26,161 nucleotides of DNA, from positions 1 to 26,161 of the forward strand of contig CAZKMO010000033.1 of the NCBI GenBank assembly GCA_964554015.1, given 5' to 3'. Both the position numbers and the translations under genes were made by a program. Below are positions 7,944 to 16,019 of the stretch, one piece after another. The notes beneath the pieces were generated by a model. The model did no database searches and was not told where the DNA came from. It was given only the letters and a program-made list of their open reading frames with translations. The stretch is from CAYUAG01 sp964554015 (GTDB lineage Bacteria; Zhuqueibacterota; QNDG01; CAYUAG01). Numbering within the stretch: the first letter of the stretch is position 1; each line of letters opens with the position of its first letter.

Positions 7944-8864
7944 TTGAAAAGAAGAGCTAAAGTTATTGTAAATCCGGCAGCAGGTAGTGGCATATCATTA
8001 AAATCATTGCCCAAAATTAAAGAATTACTCGATAAGGAAGATTTGAGTTATGAAATTTTTATGACCGAATGTCCGGGACATGCTATTCAGCTGGCAGATC
8101 AGGCTGTATCCCAGGGATTTAATGAGGTGGTAGCAGTAGGGGGGGATGGCACGGTTAATGAAGTAATCAATGGTTTAATGAAAAGAAAGTCTAAGGCGAC
8201 AGAAAAGTGCGTGCTGGGAGTTATTGGAGCAGGCAGTGGAAATGATTTTCTGTATGGCATGGGATTGCCCTTAAACCTGGAAGAAAACTGCAGAATTGTC
8301 TCAGAAGGAAAGAGCCGTTTGATAGATATCGGAAGAGTTTTTCTGGATGATGTGGATGAGTGTCGCTATTTCGGCAATGGCATAGGGATTGGATTTGATG
8401 CAGTGGTGGGATTTGAAGCAAAAAAATTAAAACATATCAAGGGTCCACTCTCCTATTTGGTAGCTGCTTTGAAAACCATTTTTTTATATGATAATGCTCT
8501 TATGGTAAAAATAAGTTGTAATAAAACCGAATTTACTCAACCCTCCTTAATGGTGTCGATTATGAATGGTACCCGCATGGGAGGAGGTTTTATGATGACT
8601 CCGGAATCCCAAATAGATGATGGGAAATTAGACCTTTGTATAGCGGGAAAGGCCGGAGCTTTGAGGATTTTTTATTTAATTTTTCAATTCATAAGAGGAA
8701 CGCAGGAAGGGAAAAAGGAGATTACCTTTATGAGAACAGGCCGGGTTCGGGTTGATGCCCTGGAAAAAGGATTACCCGCTCACCTGGATGGCGAGACACT
8801 GTGTCTGGAGGGAAGAAAGTTTGAGATTGACATTCTTCCCAAACAGATTAAATTGCTGTCTTGA
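7944..8864 (+). CDS. Diacylglycerol kinase-family lipid kinase (YegS/DgkB type)
   Basis: A cytosolic kinase of 306 residues when started at TTG 7944, which has AAAAGGGAG ten bases upstream; an in-frame TTG at 7920 has no such site. The DAGK catalytic fold is clear: KVIVNPAAGSG (residues 6-16, nucleotide-binding loop), AVGGDGTVNEVINGL (64-78, the GGDGT signature), IGAGSGNDF (94-102) and, near the C-terminus, HLDGE. Members phosphorylate diacylglycerol or other lipids with ATP, in lipid recycling or polar-lipid synthesis. The exact lipid is not evident. Length fits the YegS/DgkB/BmrU family (about 300). The upstream spacer carries a dispersed repeat, so it is probably its own unit. Confidence 0.88.
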   Translation: MKRRAKVIVNPAAGSGISLKSLPKIKELLDKEDLSYEIFMTECPGHAIQLADQAVSQGFNEVVAVGGDGTVNEVINGLMKRKSKATEKCVLGVIGAGSGNDFLYGMGLPLNLEENCRIVSEGKSRLIDIGRVFLDDVDECRYFGNGIGIGFDAVVGFEAKKLKHIKGPLSYLVAALKTIFLYDNALMVKISCNKTEFTQPSLMVSIMNGTRMGGGFMMTPESQIDDGKLDLCIAGKAGALRIFYLIFQFIRGTQEGKKEITFMRTGRVRVDALEKGLPAHLDGETLCLEGRKFEIDILPKQIKLLS

Positions 8865-8876
8865 GATGACAATTGT

Positions 8877-9301
8877 CAATGAACAATGATCAATAATCAA
8901 TAAGTAAGGAAGAGAAATTTTGATGACGAAAGAAAATATTGTATATGAGAAAGCATATAAGTTTGCAATTCGTATCGTTAAGGCATATGAATATCTCAGT
9001 AAGAGGAAAAAAGAGTTTATTATTTCCAAACAATTATTGAAGAGTGGTACATCAATAGGAGCTAATATTTCAGAAGCAAATGGTGCAATTTCCAAGGCTG
9101 ATTTTTCTAACAAAATTTCAATAGCTTATAAAGAATGTCTAGAAACAAAATATTGGCTTTCACTTCTCAAGGATACATCATTTATTGATGAAAAAACATA
9201 TGAGAGTATACATATGGAAGCAGATGAATTGGCAAAAATTTTATTCTCAATACTGAAATCTACCCGAATGAAGAATAAAGATAATTAATCATTGTTCATT
9301 G
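8877..9301. repeat. Perfect 14-bp inverted repeat bracketing the four-helix-bundle gene
   Basis: CAATGAACAATGAT (8877-8890) is the exact reverse complement of ATCATTGTTCATTG (9288-9301). The left copy ends 32 bases before the ATG, and the right copy begins at the last base of the TAA stop codon. The pair encloses only this gene. Confidence 0.75.
8923..9288 (+). CDS. Four helix bundle protein (23S rRNA-intervening-sequence / S23 family)
   Basis: A 121-residue helical protein starting at ATG 8923 with AAGGAAG (8906-8912) upstream; the TTG three bases earlier is in frame but less likely. Family hallmarks: IVYEKAYKFAIRIVKAYEYL at the N-terminus, SKQLLKSGTSIGANISEANGA, then KISIAYKECLETKYWLSLL. 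This is the TIGR02436/PF05635 family, first found encoded inside 23S rRNA intervening sequences and later as free-standing genes in many genomes. The monomer forms an up-and-down four-helix bundle, the family assembles as a pentamer, and its function is unknown. No 23S rRNA gene surrounds it here. The bracketing inverted repeat suggests the gene travels as a small unit; that is inference. Confidence 0.9.
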   Translation: MTKENIVYEKAYKFAIRIVKAYEYLSKRKKEFIISKQLLKSGTSIGANISEANGAISKADFSNKISIAYKECLETKYWLSLLKDTSFIDEKTYESIHMEADELAKILFSILKSTRMKNKDN

Positions 9302-9331
9302 TTCATATTGTATATATTTTCCCTTCTATGA

Positions 9332-12300
9332 TTATTCCACTTTCCTTACTTCCATATCCCTATTACCTTGATGAACAATAACTTTATCAATTGAGCCCTT
9401 TTCATTCTTACAAAATATAAACTGAAGGTCTATTACATCAACAAAATATTCGGTTTCGGAAGTTGGGAATAACTGAAATATGTATCCGTCCGGAGCCTTA
9501 GCCATGAGTTTGCCTGCATCTGTAAAAATAAATAAATTTACACCCGGCTGTATTTCATAAGTTCCGGTTAAGGTTTCATAAACGGTTGGATCAATCACAG
9601 GTAAATTATCAATGGCGGTGGTTAAATTGGGTAATACTTTTCGGACCGGACAGGTATTTCTTAAATCCGGATCTCCTGCCTCCATAAAATCTTCAGCAAT
9701 CTGCCAATTATAATCAAACACTCCTCTGGTAATATAGAGTTTAGGCAGGGGTCTTCCCAAACGGTTGTTGGGAACGCAGCCATCCTTGATATAATAATCA
9801 AAACTCTCATTTTCTCTGTTATAAAAATACATGCCTGCATAAGAAGTTGCACCAATAATGGATACATACCTTTTGGAATTTAGAGGATGGGGATAAACCA
9901 TCTGCAGGCAGGCATCCTTGGCTGGGAAAGTTTTACCCGCAATCTCAATCTCCTGAGGAGTAATTTTAAGCGGAATTTTAGCACTCAATTTCTGGGTAAT
10001 GAGATTTGCCTGAGGCCCGCCGTAAAGAATAAGAGAATATTTTTTCATGGCTTCCTGGGTCAAGGCGGTATCAAGAAAAACACGCGGCTCAAATTTTTGC
10101 CAATCCTTCCAATAATTGATAAAATCCTCTGCTTTTTGACGGCATAGTTTTACCATCAATGAATCCTTTGATATGGTGCCGATAACCACGACAAAAGGGG
10201 TGTTGGTAACATCAGATATCGGTCCCTCAATGTCAGGATTTTTATTAAGTCGGGCAGGTTTATAATTTTTATCAAACAAAGTAATTTTGCCGTCTTTTAG
10301 CTTTGTCTCTCTTATATCATTTACATTCCAGACAACGGTAACCTTTTCCTTAGGATTGATTAATTCTGCCGGAGGTGTAAGCTCAAGCGCAAGTACATTT
10401 TCCGAAGCCAGTCTTATGGTATTATGTATTAAAATTTCAGCTTCAGCTTCAATAAAGGTAAAAGGATTTTTCCGCTGCAATATTTTCACCCAATGTGATT
10501 TAGCTGAATTGAGAGCAGCCGATCTGACCCGAACCTTTTTAGGGGCTGAGTTTTTCTTATGCTGCAGAAACCAGGAAATGACTTGATCAACGTATGTAAT
10601 CCCTTCATGCCCAAAACCGGGATATTCGTGGTAGCGAATGTCATATCCCCATCGCTGCAGCATTCTAACAGCATACCGCGAAAATTTAACATCAACCGAA
10701 GCATCGATATCGCCGTGAGTAACAAAAACAGGCGTGGTTAATAACGCATCCGCCTGGGCAAAGCTGCTGTTTTTTTCAAAATCAAATATTTCTTGTTCGC
10801 TTAGTGTGGAAATTTGTTCTTCCGTCATATTGGCATGATAATCCCATCCCCCGAACACAGGCGCAATAGCGGCGAAAATATCGGGATGCCTGGTGCCTAC
10901 ATACCAGGTTCCGCCGCCGCCCATGGATTCGCCTTTCAAATAAATACGATCTTCATCAACATTAAATTTTTCTTTAGCCAGCTCAATACATTTCAGAATG
11001 TCTTTCTCACCCATACCCTGATAACTGGTGTTGCCCCGTCCATGAGGTTCAATATCAATTACTGGGTATGTGTCGACCAAATCCATATGCCTCATATCAA
11101 TTGACCACCATTTAACATACACAGGATTAGCTCCATTATAACCGTGAAGGTTTACTACCAGAGGCCATTTTTTATCCGGATCATAATTCAGGGGAAGATA
11201 CACACGACAAAATTGGGGCGTGTTGTCAATTTCATCCCGGTAAGCTAATCTCAGGAATCCATTTTTCCGAATAGCGGAATTATTCATCAACTCTTCATAT
11301 TCCATTAAGGGAGAATAAAGCGTACTTATTAAAGATGAATCAACCTTGGATAAATCGTTTCCTATTTTATCGTAGATTAATTCCGAGAGCATCACATGAA
11401 TCAGCTCTTCCGGTGTTTCAGGATCTTCAGGTACACTGGAAACGAGTTCTTGGGCTTTTTGAATGGCATCGCCTTTATACCAATATAAATAGGCTGTTTC
11501 TATCTCGCCTTTTGCATTAATACTTTTCAGGCAAATATCATATACGCCTTTCTTCCAAACTTCAGTATCAAAGGTAACTTCATCACCACGTTTTACTTTT
11601 TTTTCGGCAACAACTTTTCCACCTGCCCCAACTGCCTTCACCCTTACCTCAATTTTTTGAATTTCGGGATTCAGGGTTCTGTCGGTTTTAACCATAAGCT
11701 TATTCTTTTTTGTTGTTTTTACGATTGAGGGCGACAACTGGAAATCATGAACCAGAGAAAACCTATCAGGCTCAATCAAACGCATCCAGAACCCCCAGGT
11801 CCAGCCGCCATGTACCGATTTGAGAAGAATTGAATTCTCGCCTTTAACCATATCAACTTCAAGGTGGTTATTTTCCCCGGAAGCAAAATTTGATTTCTGG
11901 GCATACACAAGTTTTCCGTTCACCCATATTTTATTACCCACATTGCTTCCGAATGATAGAATAACCTTACCATCAGCCGGGCGGTTTATGGTTTTATAAG
12001 CATACACCACCTTCATGCTGAAATCTGTTCCTTTCAGCACATCGAAAAAATTCACATAGTTATAAGGTGATGTATATTTTTTCCATTCAAAAGTTAAACC
12101 GTTGGGAAGTGTATGTGTCATGCCCGCAACAGGGGCAATAGTAGCCTCACCTCCATGTTCCTGAAGATAATCGGTGTCAAATCCTTTCCCGTCTTTATTC
12201 GGGAAACCGCCGAGGGTAAGCCATGCTCTAAAAAAATCTTTTTGAGAAACTGCCCAGGGGAGACGCATTTCATCTTTAAGTGATGATTGTGCATTAATTT

Positions 12301-12364
12301 TCATACTCCACATAGATAGTATGGTCACAATGAAAATGAAGGTTAAACGGTTGGATTTTTTCAT
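9332..12364 (-). CDS. Secreted alpha/beta-hydrolase (prolyl-oligopeptidase/esterase-like), multidomain, 1010 aa
   Basis: The protein starts at 12364 with an AGGAG site eight bases before it, and has a signal peptide (residues 1-26, cut near INAQ-S). Residues about 90-200 form a beta-rich module that may bind carbohydrate or another ligand (GNKIWVNGKLVYA, NSILLKSVHGGWTWGFWMRL). About 390-605 is the alpha/beta-hydrolase: LVVNLHGYNG, nucleophile S480 in LKGESMGGGG, probable Asp552 or Asp554 in THGDIDAS, and His586 in YPGFGHEG. A region of unknown fold follows. Residues about 930-1008 (TLTGTYEIQPGVNLFIF to HQGNRDMEVRKV) resemble the DUF3471 tail found after beta-lactamase-like domains. It likely acts outside the inner membrane as an esterase or peptidase; the substrate is unknown. 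It is the only large minus-strand gene and faces the S23 gene tail to tail. Confidence 0.8.
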   Translation of the reverse strand: MKKSNRLTFIFIVTILSMWSMKINAQSSLKDEMRLPWAVSQKDFFRAWLTLGGFPNKDGKGFDTDYLQEHGGEATIAPVAGMTHTLPNGLTFEWKKYTSPYNYVNFFDVLKGTDFSMKVVYAYKTINRPADGKVILSFGSNVGNKIWVNGKLVYAQKSNFASGENNHLEVDMVKGENSILLKSVHGGWTWGFWMRLIEPDRFSLVHDFQLSPSIVKTTKKNKLMVKTDRTLNPEIQKIEVRVKAVGAGGKVVAEKKVKRGDEVTFDTEVWKKGVYDICLKSINAKGEIETAYLYWYKGDAIQKAQELVSSVPEDPETPEELIHVMLSELIYDKIGNDLSKVDSSLISTLYSPLMEYEELMNNSAIRKNGFLRLAYRDEIDNTPQFCRVYLPLNYDPDKKWPLVVNLHGYNGANPVYVKWWSIDMRHMDLVDTYPVIDIEPHGRGNTSYQGMGEKDILKCIELAKEKFNVDEDRIYLKGESMGGGGTWYVGTRHPDIFAAIAPVFGGWDYHANMTEEQISTLSEQEIFDFEKNSSFAQADALLTTPVFVTHGDIDASVDVKFSRYAVRMLQRWGYDIRYHEYPGFGHEGITYVDQVISWFLQHKKNSAPKKVRVRSAALNSAKSHWVKILQRKNPFTFIEAEAEILIHNTIRLASENVLALELTPPAELINPKEKVTVVWNVNDIRETKLKDGKITLFDKNYKPARLNKNPDIEGPISDVTNTPFVVVIGTISKDSLMVKLCRQKAEDFINYWKDWQKFEPRVFLDTALTQEAMKKYSLILYGGPQANLITQKLSAKIPLKITPQEIEIAGKTFPAKDACLQMVYPHPLNSKRYVSIIGATSYAGMYFYNRENESFDYYIKDGCVPNNRLGRPLPKLYITRGVFDYNWQIAEDFMEAGDPDLRNTCPVRKVLPNLTTAIDNLPVIDPTVYETLTGTYEIQPGVNLFIFTDAGKLMAKAPDGYIFQLFPTSETEYFVDVIDLQFIFCKNEKGSIDKVIVHQGNRDMEVRKVE

Positions 12365-12887
12365 GATAAATACTCCTTGCTTTTAAAGGGTCTTTTCCTT
12401 ACTTGCTTATCTTTATATCAGATTTTTGAGTTATTGTGTCATGGTTATTCTTATACGTTATCTATGTTAATAAGTTTTGGTTTTTATAAACCAATAATTC
12501 AACCAGCCAGGCAAGAAGAGTAGGCATAAAATTCAATAATTTTTAAAATAAATAGCATTATTATGCTCTCTTGCTTTTTTTGATAAAAAATCTGTATAGA
12601 AAATAAATTTTTATTTTCCCTAAAAGTTAAAAAAATCTAAAGTAATGTTCAAGGGGATGCAAGAAGCAGAATTATCATTTAGAGTAAAGAAAATAACTGT
12701 AGAATTAATTCCCATGTTCAAGATTGTATTTTTATTACTTTGTACTTGACATTTTAAAAAACGACAATTAAATTATTAGTAATTAATTAAATTTTATGAT
12801 CGAATTTTGATCTCTATATGAGATTTTTAATGTAAACATCAGCTGAAAAAGACAGAGTTATACTATCCATGAAATGGTTGATTTTAT
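12365..12887. other. Divergent intergenic region, A/T rich
   Basis: This is the 523-base spacer between the minus-strand hydrolase and the plus-strand lipoprotein gene. I see no gene and no long repeat. It contains the hydrolase ribosome site (minus strand, ACTCCT at 12372-12377) and a candidate plus-strand promoter at 12746-12774. No recognisable minus-strand promoter was found. Confidence 0.6.
12746..12774 (+). promoter_or_regulatory. Candidate promoter for the lipoprotein/barrel pair
   Basis: TTGACA (12746-12751, perfect -35) is followed after 17 bases by TAAATT (12769-12774, 4 of 6 to TATAAT). The start codon is 114 bases downstream. Confidence 0.45.
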
Positions 12888-14204
12888 ATGCCTTATAAGT
12901 TGCTAAATATTTTAATCTTGTTTATTTTTTTATTTTCAGGCTGTGCATCAATAAATAAAAGCAGTTATTACACTCTGGGAAAAGAATCCCTGGAAAATCA
13001 GGAGTATGATGCAGCCATTCAGGCATTTTCCAGACAGCTTAAACAGGATATTAATGATTTGAAAAGTGTCAGGGAATTGGGAATCGCCTATTATAAAAAA
13101 GGGGAATTAAGGACAGCCTCTCGTCTGTTATTATATTATATTCAGAAAGAACCCGAAAATAGTCGGGGTTTATTATATTTGGCTGCTGTTTATGAAAAGA
13201 TGCATGATTTATCCAAGGCACTTTATTTCTATAGAAAGTTTAACCAGACTATTTCCGATATAAATTTAATAAATATTATTAGAACTCATGTTCAGTATCT
13301 TTATAGAAAAGCAGTAAGGAAAAAAATAAAAACATTACTGGCGAGTGATTCGCTAACAGTAGAGCAGAAATCCCGAAATAGAATAATGATCCTTAATTTT
13401 TTATATGCCGGGAAAAATCCTCTTTTACAACCAGTGAGTAAAGGAATAGCTGATGTATTGATCTCTGATATGACAAAATTGAGAGTATTTAAGGTTGTTC
13501 CCAGAATTGAAATGCAGGAGTTGGTGTCTGCCCTAGATTTTGGTGAATTTGGATATTTTAATGAGGAGAAATGCTTACGCATGGCAAAACTTCTGGGAGC
13601 CTCAATTTTAATAAAAGGAATATACAATGATGTGGGGGAAAATCGATTGGTTATTGGGGTTAATATTATTAAAGTTGACAGCAAAAAAATTATAACTATA
13701 AAGAAAGTTGAAGGTAATTTTACTGAGGTGTTTGATGTGGAAAAGAAGTTATTATATAGAATTTTAAGGAATTTAGGGACTGAGATAAGCAAAGAAAAAT
13801 GGCAATTGGCTAGTGTGGTGCCAACTAAAAATTTTCTTGCCTTTGTTTCATATAGTGCAGGCCTGGATTATGAGGATAAGGAATTGTATGAAAAAGCTAC
13901 TCAGTGTTTTACCATGGCCTTTAAGCTGGATACAGATTTTCTGGAAGCAAGGCAAGCTCAGAGAAGAACTGAGCTTTCTGCCCTTTTAAAAAGTGATATT
14001 TTTGAGGTCGAGGAAATTGCCAGGAGGATTCCAGAAGAAACGGAAAAGTTATACTTTCCACCTACCCAGGAATATATGGGAGAGATTGCCGGAATGCTTA
14101 CCTCATCTTTTTTACCCGGTCTGGATGCAAGAAATCCCGTTCGAGATGGAGTACAGAATAATTTTGGTGAAACAGCAGTGGTAACTGTCCAGCTTGGTCA
14201 TTAG
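12888..14204 (+). CDS. TPR lipoprotein with CsgG/FlgO-like domain
   Basis: A 438-residue protein. A signal sequence ends in a lipobox, FLFSGC, with lipidation at C19, so it is membrane anchored. Residues about 27-135 carry TPR-like helical repeats (YYTLGKESLENQEYDAAIQAFSRQL, ELGIAYYKKGELRTASRLLLYYI, LLYLAAVYEKMHDLSKALYFYRKF). About 170-290 resembles the CsgG/FlgO-type alpha-beta domain: RIMILNFLY, then SKGIADVLISDMTKLRVFKVVPRIEMQELVSAL, and later KLLGASILIKGIY. Another TPR-like segment follows (FVSYSAGLDYEDKELYEKATQCFTMAFKLD). CsgG-like lipoproteins take part in secretion or assembly of surface structures. The next gene, three bases on, encodes an outer-membrane barrel, so the two probably work together. 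No clear Shine-Dalgarno precedes ATG 12888. Function is inferred only from domain type. Confidence 0.75.
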   Translation: MPYKLLNILILFIFLFSGCASINKSSYYTLGKESLENQEYDAAIQAFSRQLKQDINDLKSVRELGIAYYKKGELRTASRLLLYYIQKEPENSRGLLYLAAVYEKMHDLSKALYFYRKFNQTISDINLINIIRTHVQYLYRKAVRKKIKTLLASDSLTVEQKSRNRIMILNFLYAGKNPLLQPVSKGIADVLISDMTKLRVFKVVPRIEMQELVSALDFGEFGYFNEEKCLRMAKLLGASILIKGIYNDVGENRLVIGVNIIKVDSKKIITIKKVEGNFTEVFDVEKKLLYRILRNLGTEISKEKWQLASVVPTKNFLAFVSYSAGLDYEDKELYEKATQCFTMAFKLDTDFLEARQAQRRTELSALLKSDIFEVEEIARRIPEETEKLYFPPTQEYMGEIAGMLTSSFLPGLDARNPVRDGVQNNFGETAVVTVQLGH

Positions 14205-14207
14205 TAA

Positions 14208-15317
14208 TTGAGTTACTCCATGGATTGTAAAATCATTATATACCTTTTTTCATGGCTGGTTTTCCCTATCAATTTTATTTTTGCTGTTCAAAAATTTGAC
14301 CAGCGTAACTCAATGAATTTGGGGGCGGAGTTTTTTTATCAACTTTGGAAATCAAAGAATGATAAAATTTCCGAATTTACCCTTCCTGTTACCTATATTT
14401 ACACTTTAAACAGTCAATGTCAGTTATATTCAGTCTGTGCTCCCCTTTATTCTACCTATTCCAAAGAATCCGATTATCATTTAATTTCAGTATCAGATAT
14501 TAAACTGGGAGGCAGATTACTTATTCTCGATAACCGTTGGACTGTAATCTTTGGTATTAATTTTCCTTTGGGGAAAAATCGATTAAACGAGAAAGAGTTG
14601 AAGACTGCTCAGGTACTTGCCATTCCTGCCTTTAATTTCAGGTCTTCAGATCCGGGGCAGGGTTTTAATATTCAGGCAGGAATTTGCAGTGCTGCCCAGT
14701 TTGAGGGTTTTCTTTTCGGTTGGGGGGCGGGATTTATACTTCGGGGAGGATATCATCCCTTCTCTCAAAGTTCTGGAATCTATAATCCTGGAGATGAATT
14801 AAGTGTAACCCTGGGATTCAAGACTGGAGCCTGGAAAACAGACCTTCTTTTTATATTCCACGGGAGTGATACCTGGGAATCCAAAAAGCATTTTAAACCT
14901 GGGACCAGAGTTGTAATGCAGTTTCAATATTTTAAAGAATTTAATAGAATAAATTTAACTTTTTTAGCTTCTAATAGAATTAAAACAAAAGATAAATTAT
15001 TTTCAGATTCAGCGGTGCTCCCACAACGGATTTTAGCGGGAAGAGATCAGTTTGAAATAAGAGGTGTATTGGGATATAAATTGTTACAGGGAAATTTGGT
15101 GAAGGGAATTCTTGATATAAGACACGGTTCTCAGGCGCAATTTAAGGCTGGAGGAGCATTAATAATGGGAATTGGTATGGGGGCAGATATCAAAATAAAC
15201 CCTGATGTTTGGTGTTCAGGGGAATTAGGTTATTTTATCGGTAATGTCCTCATCAATGCCAGGAAAATTAATGCGAGTGGAGTGGAGGTAAGGGGTGGTA
15301 TTAAAGTTAATTTATAG
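14208..15317 (+). CDS. Predicted outer-membrane beta-barrel protein
   Basis: Up to 369 residues. The frame opens at TTG 14208, four bases after the previous stop; ATG 14220 would give a more usual signal peptide (MDCKIIIYLFSW...FIFA) and neither has a clear ribosome site. After the signal, the sequence alternates polar and hydrophobic residues in repeated strand-like stretches (ISEFTLPVTYIYTLNSQ, RWTVIFGINFPLG, GFLFGWGAGFILRGGYHPF, DELSVTLGFKTGAWKTDLLFIF). It ends with VEVRGGIKVNL, fitting a final barrel strand, though ending in Leu and not the usual Phe. No named family is recognised. It is probably translationally coupled to the TPR/CsgG-like lipoprotein. The last 38 bases of the gene are repeated after the assembly gap. 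Confidence 0.65.
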   Translation: MSYSMDCKIIIYLFSWLVFPINFIFAVQKFDQRNSMNLGAEFFYQLWKSKNDKISEFTLPVTYIYTLNSQCQLYSVCAPLYSTYSKESDYHLISVSDIKLGGRLLILDNRWTVIFGINFPLGKNRLNEKELKTAQVLAIPAFNFRSSDPGQGFNIQAGICSAAQFEGFLFGWGAGFILRGGYHPFSQSSGIYNPGDELSVTLGFKTGAWKTDLLFIFHGSDTWESKKHFKPGTRVVMQFQYFKEFNRINLTFLASNRIKTKDKLFSDSAVLPQRILAGRDQFEIRGVLGYKLLQGNLVKGILDIRHGSQAQFKAGGALIMGIGMGADIKINPDVWCSGELGYFIGNVLINARKINASGVEVRGGIKVNL

Positions 15318-15489
15318 AAATTGTATAATACATTNNNNNNNNNNNNNNNNNNNNNNNNNNNNNNNNNNNNNNNNNNNNNNNNNNNNNNNNNNNNNNNNNN
15401 NNNNNNNNNNNNNNNNNNNNNNNNNNNNNNNNNNGAGTGGAGGTAAGGGGTGGTATTAAAGTTAATTTATAGAAATTGTATAATACATT
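15280..15489. repeat. Exact 55-bp duplication on both sides of the scaffold gap
   Basis: Bases 15280-15334, directly before the N run, are identical to 15435-15489, directly after it (both start GAGTGGAGGTAAGGGG and end GTATAATACATT). The copies carry the last codons of the barrel gene and 17 bases beyond. Exact identity abutting both gap edges indicates unmerged overlapping contig ends and not a biological repeat. Confidence 0.9.
15335..15434. other. Assembly gap of 100 N
   Basis: The run of N is exactly 100 bases, the conventional placeholder for an unknown distance. Given the identical flanks, the true gap is probably absent, so genome coordinates right of it may be inflated by about 155 bases. 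Confidence 0.97.
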
Positions 15490-16010
15490 AAAGAAAAAGA
15501 TAAAGGAAAAAGGATAAAGGATAAAACAAAAGAAAAAAGCTTGCCCTGAGCTAGTCGAAGAGATAAAAGATAAAAAATAGAGGTTAAGGTTTAGGTTAAG
15601 GAGAAGTATGGAGAAGGGAGAAAAGGAGAGGGGAAAAGGGAATTGTAAATTTAGAATTTTGAATTAAGAATTACTTTTTAAATGTTCAGTCTGGCGTCCC
15701 TTTAGGGACTAAATATTTATAGAACTGTATGGACTTCCCTAAAATAAGCTCCTTTAGGGGCGATATATATGAGTTTAGAATAATGAAAATCTTTGGAATA
15801 GTGGAATGCTGGAATGTTGGAATGTTGGAATAGTGTAAAATTTTTATCTCATCATTCCATTATTCCATCATTCCAACCTTCCATTCTCCTTTTCTTTTTC
15901 TCACTTGAGGATCTGTCCTGAGTACTTCGACAATGCCTGTACTGAATTTACTGAAGAGATAAAGGTTAAGATTTAGGTTAAGAAAATACATCATTATTAA
16001 GAAAGGATAG
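15490..16010 (+). repeat. Composite intergenic repeat, copy B, with nested hairpin repeats
   Basis: This occupies the spacer upstream of the propeller gene; no coding region is seen. It starts with a GATAAAGGA/GAAAAAAG purine tract that contains AAAAAAGCTTGCCCTGAG (15533-15550, shared exactly with copy C) and GCTAGTCGAAG. A GGTTAAGG motif follows (about 15583-15601). Two small hairpins lie at 15696-15761. The TGGAATNN left arm is at about 15792-15834 and the ATTCCA right arm at about 15850-15885, followed by a pyrimidine tail. ATTCCAACCTTCCATT (15870-15885) is identical in copy D. A second CCTGAGTACTTCGACAA unit (15917-15933) and a second GGTTAAG pair (15964-15983) close the block. Confidence 0.75.
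15696..15761. repeat. Pair of short REP-like hairpins
   Basis: GTCCCTTTAGGGAC (15696-15709) is a perfect 6-bp stem with a TT loop. GCTCCTTTAGGGGC (15748-15761) is a similar stem with one wobble pair. They are 38 bases apart and resemble each other (CTCCTTTAGGGG against TCCCTTTAGGGA). They split copy B between its purine tract and its TGGAATNN arms, so they probably inserted there. Confidence 0.55.
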
Positions 16011-16019
16011 TAATAAATT

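Noticed and set aside
8923..9288. Intervening sequence of a 23S rRNA gene
   Set aside because: The family is linked to such sequences, but no rRNA sequence surrounds the gene; a lipid kinase and a hydrolase do.
13301..13792. Minus-strand 163-codon open frame
   Set aside because: It is antisense to the TPR/CsgG-like lipoprotein, which has a clear lipobox and domains; the antisense frame shows no family features.
15435..15471. Apparent second copy of the barrel protein C-terminus after the gap
   Set aside because: It is part of an exact 55-bp duplication that touches both gap edges, best explained by overlapping contig ends.
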